From contig DUSG01000268.1 of the NCBI GenBank assembly GCA_012842725.1, positions 1-8,684 of the forward strand: a stretch of 8,684 nt of DNA, in the 5' to 3' direction. Position 1 is the stretch's first letter. Each line of letters starts with the position of its first letter. Of the stretch, positions 6,815 to 8,684 are shown piece by piece. The translations under genes and the position numbers were made by a program. Origin of the DNA: Clostridiales bacterium. Its GTDB lineage: Bacteria; Bacillota; Clostridia; Lutisporales; Lutisporaceae. The notes beneath the pieces were generated by a model. It searched no databases, was not told the origin of the DNA, and worked only from the letters and a program-made list of their open reading frames with translations.

Positions 6815-7520
6815 TATTGATTTTACTAATCCATATGCAATTGCCGAATTCATAAAAAACTCCAAAAAAAGAACTCCTATTAAAGCTTATATTTCGGGTT
6901 TATTAGAAAATGCAGATTTTGGCTCTATTGAATATTACGGAACAGACAGGTTTTGGATACTTATAGGAGAAAACGAAGAAGTTGAAAACTTTATAAATAA
7001 TAATTCAGATAAGATAGAAAAATACCATATTGAATATGACAGAAGAAATTCTGCTATTCCGCTTCTGGATATAAGAAATGTCAACGCTCGCATAGAACCT
7101 GGAGCCATAATAAGAGAAGGTGTTTCCATAGGTGATAACGCAGTAATAATGATGGGAGCTATTATCAATATAGGAGCCGAAATCGGAAGCGGCACCATGA
7201 TTGATATGAATGCTGTATTAGGAGCAAGAGCAATAGTAGGCAAAAATTGCCATATAGGTGCTGGTGCTGTTCTTGCCGGTGTATTGGAACCACCTAGTGC
7301 AAAACCTGTTGTGGTTGAAGATGAAGTATTAATTGGCGCCAACGCTGTAATTTTAGAAGGTGTGACCATAGGAAAAGGTTCTGTTGTAGCTGCAGGTTCA
7401 GTAGTTACAAAAGATGTGGAACCAGGAATGGTAGTAGCAGGCATTCCTGCTAAAGTTATCAAAACTGTCGATGCTTTAGACAAAAATAAAAAAGAAATAC
7501 TTGAAGATTTGAGGAAATAG
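6807..7520 (+). CDS. dapH: Tetrahydrodipicolinate N-acetyltransferase
   Basis: The enzyme acetylates tetrahydrodipicolinate with acetyl-CoA to N-acetyl-2-amino-6-oxopimelate, which marks the acetylase branch of diaminopimelate synthesis. The 237 residues match the DapH type (about 236) rather than the longer succinyl-transferring DapD (about 270). After an N-terminal alpha/beta domain (1-85), hexapeptide repeats of a left-handed beta helix run from about 92 to 218 (for example IEPGAIIREGVSIGDNAVIM), interrupted by the loop LEPPSAKPV (160-168), with a helical tail. It should act as a trimer, as is usual for this fold. The start overlaps the dapB end as ATGAGTGA, with AAGGAG about ten bases upstream inside dapB. 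Some databases call this gene dapD. Confidence 0.96.
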   Translation: MSDIDFTNPYAIAEFIKNSKKRTPIKAYISGLLENADFGSIEYYGTDRFWILIGENEEVENFINNNSDKIEKYHIEYDRRNSAIPLLDIRNVNARIEPGAIIREGVSIGDNAVIMMGAIINIGAEIGSGTMIDMNAVLGARAIVGKNCHIGAGAVLAGVLEPPSAKPVVVEDEVLIGANAVILEGVTIGKGSVVAAGSVVTKDVEPGMVVAGIPAKVIKTVDALDKNKKEILEDLRK

Positions 7521-7533
7521 GATGTGATACATT

Positions 7534-8684
7534 ATGCCATTAGTTGTACAAAAATACGGCGGAAGCTCTGTTGAAACTATAGAAAAAATAAAGAATGTTG
7601 CAAACAGAATAGCTGAACGAAGAAAAAAAGGAGACGACCTAGTGGTTGTTGTATCTGCTATGGGAAAAACTACTGACTATCTCATAGATATGGCTCATCA
7701 AATAAGCGATAATCCTGTAAAAAGAGAAATGGATGTTTTGATGGCAACAGGAGAACAAGTTTCCATATCTCTCTTATCCATAGCATTAAATGAGATAGGA
7801 GTTGAAGCGGTTTCCTATACCGGCCCCCAACTGGGTATAAAAACAGAAGGTTATCATACAAAAGCAAGAATAGCTGCGATTAATGATGAAATTATATTGG
7901 ATGCCATATCTCAAGGTAAGGTAGTCATAGTAGCAGGCTTTCAAGGTGTTAATGAAAATAACGAAATAACCACATTAGGCAGAGGAGGTTCTGATACTAC
8001 CGCAGTTGCCATAGCAGCAAAACTCGGATGCCCTTGCGAAATATACACTGATGTGGATGGAGTATATACAATAGATCCGAGACTTTATCCATCTGCCAAA
8101 AAATTAGAAACCATAAGTTATGAAGAAATGTTGGAACTTGCCAGTTCAGGTGCAGGAGTATTACATCCTCGTTCCATAGAATTGGCTGAAATATATAATG
8201 TACCTTTGACTGTGGCATTAAACGTCGGGGATATTAAAGGAACTGTTATAAAGGAGCTGGATAAAACTATGGAAAAATTAGCGATTACAGGGCTTGCTGT
8301 AGATAATAACGAAGCAATGATCACTTTGAACGGTGTACCTCATGATATAAAAATTATTGCAGATATATTTTCAAAAATTGCAGAGTTGGACATAAATATA
8401 GATATGATAAGTCAAACAACTCCTGTAAATAAACTTGTGAGCATCTCTTTTACTATACCAAAAAATGACTTAAATCAAGCAATAGGAGTACTTGAAGAAT
8501 ATAAGGAAAAAATTTTCACTTTCAGTTACGAAACCTATGATAATATAACTAAACTTTCTGTTATAGGAATAGGAATGAAGAGTCAATCAGGCGTAGCTTC
8601 AAAAATGTTCAATATACTGGCTGAAAATAATATCCCTGTTCATATTATCACTACATCTGAAATTAAGATTTCTTACGTTATAAA
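7534..8684 (+). CDS. lysC: Aspartokinase, partial at the right edge
   Basis: LysC phosphorylates aspartate, the first step of the aspartate family. The frame is open from ATG 7534 to the window end (383 codons). B. subtilis LysC has about 408 residues, so roughly 25 are missing. Visible kinase motifs are KYGGSSV (7-13, usually KFGGTSV), VVVSAMGK (38-45), TLGRGGSDTTAVA (147-159), YTDVDGVYTIDPR (171-183) and SSGAGVLHPRSIELA (204-218). Two ACT domains follow from about residue 250, with MISQT (291-295) and TTSEIKISYV (373-382), as in lysine-regulated aspartokinases. AGGATGTGA, one mismatch from a perfect ribosome binding site, lies six bases before the ATG. It is the last visible gene of the operon, 13 bases after dapH, and holds a likely internal start at 8269. 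Confidence 0.97.
   Translation, partial: MPLVVQKYGGSSVETIEKIKNVANRIAERRKKGDDLVVVVSAMGKTTDYLIDMAHQISDNPVKREMDVLMATGEQVSISLLSIALNEIGVEAVSYTGPQLGIKTEGYHTKARIAAINDEIILDAISQGKVVIVAGFQGVNENNEITTLGRGGSDTTAVAIAAKLGCPCEIYTDVDGVYTIDPRLYPSAKKLETISYEEMLELASSGAGVLHPRSIELAEIYNVPLTVALNVGDIKGTVIKELDKTMEKLAITGLAVDNNEAMITLNGVPHDIKIIADIFSKIAELDINIDMISQTTPVNKLVSISFTIPKNDLNQAIGVLEEYKEKIFTFSYETYDNITKLSVIGIGMKSQSGVASKMFNILAENNIPVHIITTSEIKISYVI
8251..8271 (+). promoter_or_regulatory. Candidate internal translation start for a LysC beta subunit
   Basis: AAGGAG (8251-8256) is followed after 12 bases by an in-frame ATG (8269, Met246). The residues MEKLAITGLAVD align with the point where the separately translated beta subunit of B. 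subtilis aspartokinase II begins (near Met247). A product from here would consist of the two ACT domains only. The spacing is longer than ideal, so use of this start is inference. Confidence 0.5.

Noticed and set aside
6935..7483. Long open frame (about 180 codons) antisense to dapH
   Set aside because: It lies entirely opposite dapH. It is rich in Ala, Pro, Thr and Ser because it mirrors the Gly/Ala/Val/Ile-rich hexapeptide repeats. It shows no domain.

Overview
This is an AT-rich stretch of chromosome from a low-GC Gram-positive bacterium, most likely a member of the Clostridia or a close relative. Support for this comes from strong AAGGAGG-type ribosome binding sites, sigma-A-like promoters with 17-base spacers, a lysine (L-box) riboswitch, the acetylase branch of diaminopimelate synthesis (DapH), and a LysC that follows the Bacillus subtilis aspartokinase II pattern. 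The genus cannot be named from the sequence alone.

Left part (about 75-634, minus strand): a five-tRNA operon transcribed leftward in the order Val(TAC)-Asp(GTC)-Phe(GAA)-Gly(GCC)-Cys(GCA). Every gene encodes its CCA end. A consensus promoter lies just upstream and two consecutive intrinsic terminators lie just downstream. Positions 1-74 hold no gene that I can see.

Middle-left part (665-3634, minus strand): three tightly spaced genes, probably one operon, read in the order membrane-anchored protein of unknown function, class I SAM-dependent methyltransferase, and the redox-regulated chaperone Hsp33 (hslO). No convincing terminator separates hslO from the tRNA promoter.

Centre (3635-4130): a divergent intergenic region. 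It holds a leftward promoter for the three-gene operon and a rightward promoter followed by a complete lysine riboswitch. The aptamer spans 3826-3988, and a terminator/antiterminator expression platform runs to about 4067. The alternative pairings can be followed base by base.

Right part (4131-8684, plus strand): the riboswitch-controlled cluster asd-dapA-dapB-dapH-lysC. Spacing is 29 bases or less, and dapB and dapH overlap by 8 bases. The products convert aspartate to aspartyl phosphate (LysC), to aspartate semialdehyde (Asd), to the dihydrodipicolinate precursor (DapA), to tetrahydrodipicolinate (DapB) and to N-acetyl-amino-oxopimelate (DapH), on the way to meso-diaminopimelate for cell wall and lysine. 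Lysine would switch the operon off at the RNA level, and LysC carries C-terminal ACT domains typical of feedback control. The aminotransferase, deacetylase, epimerase and decarboxylase steps are not in the window. lysC runs off the right edge, about 25 codons short by comparison with B. subtilis LysC.

Most of the window is ordinary, well-understood biology. The points most worth a second look are the detailed riboswitch switch, a likely internal translation start in lysC that would make a separate regulatory subunit, and the unrecognised two-anchor extracytoplasmic protein at 2330-3634.
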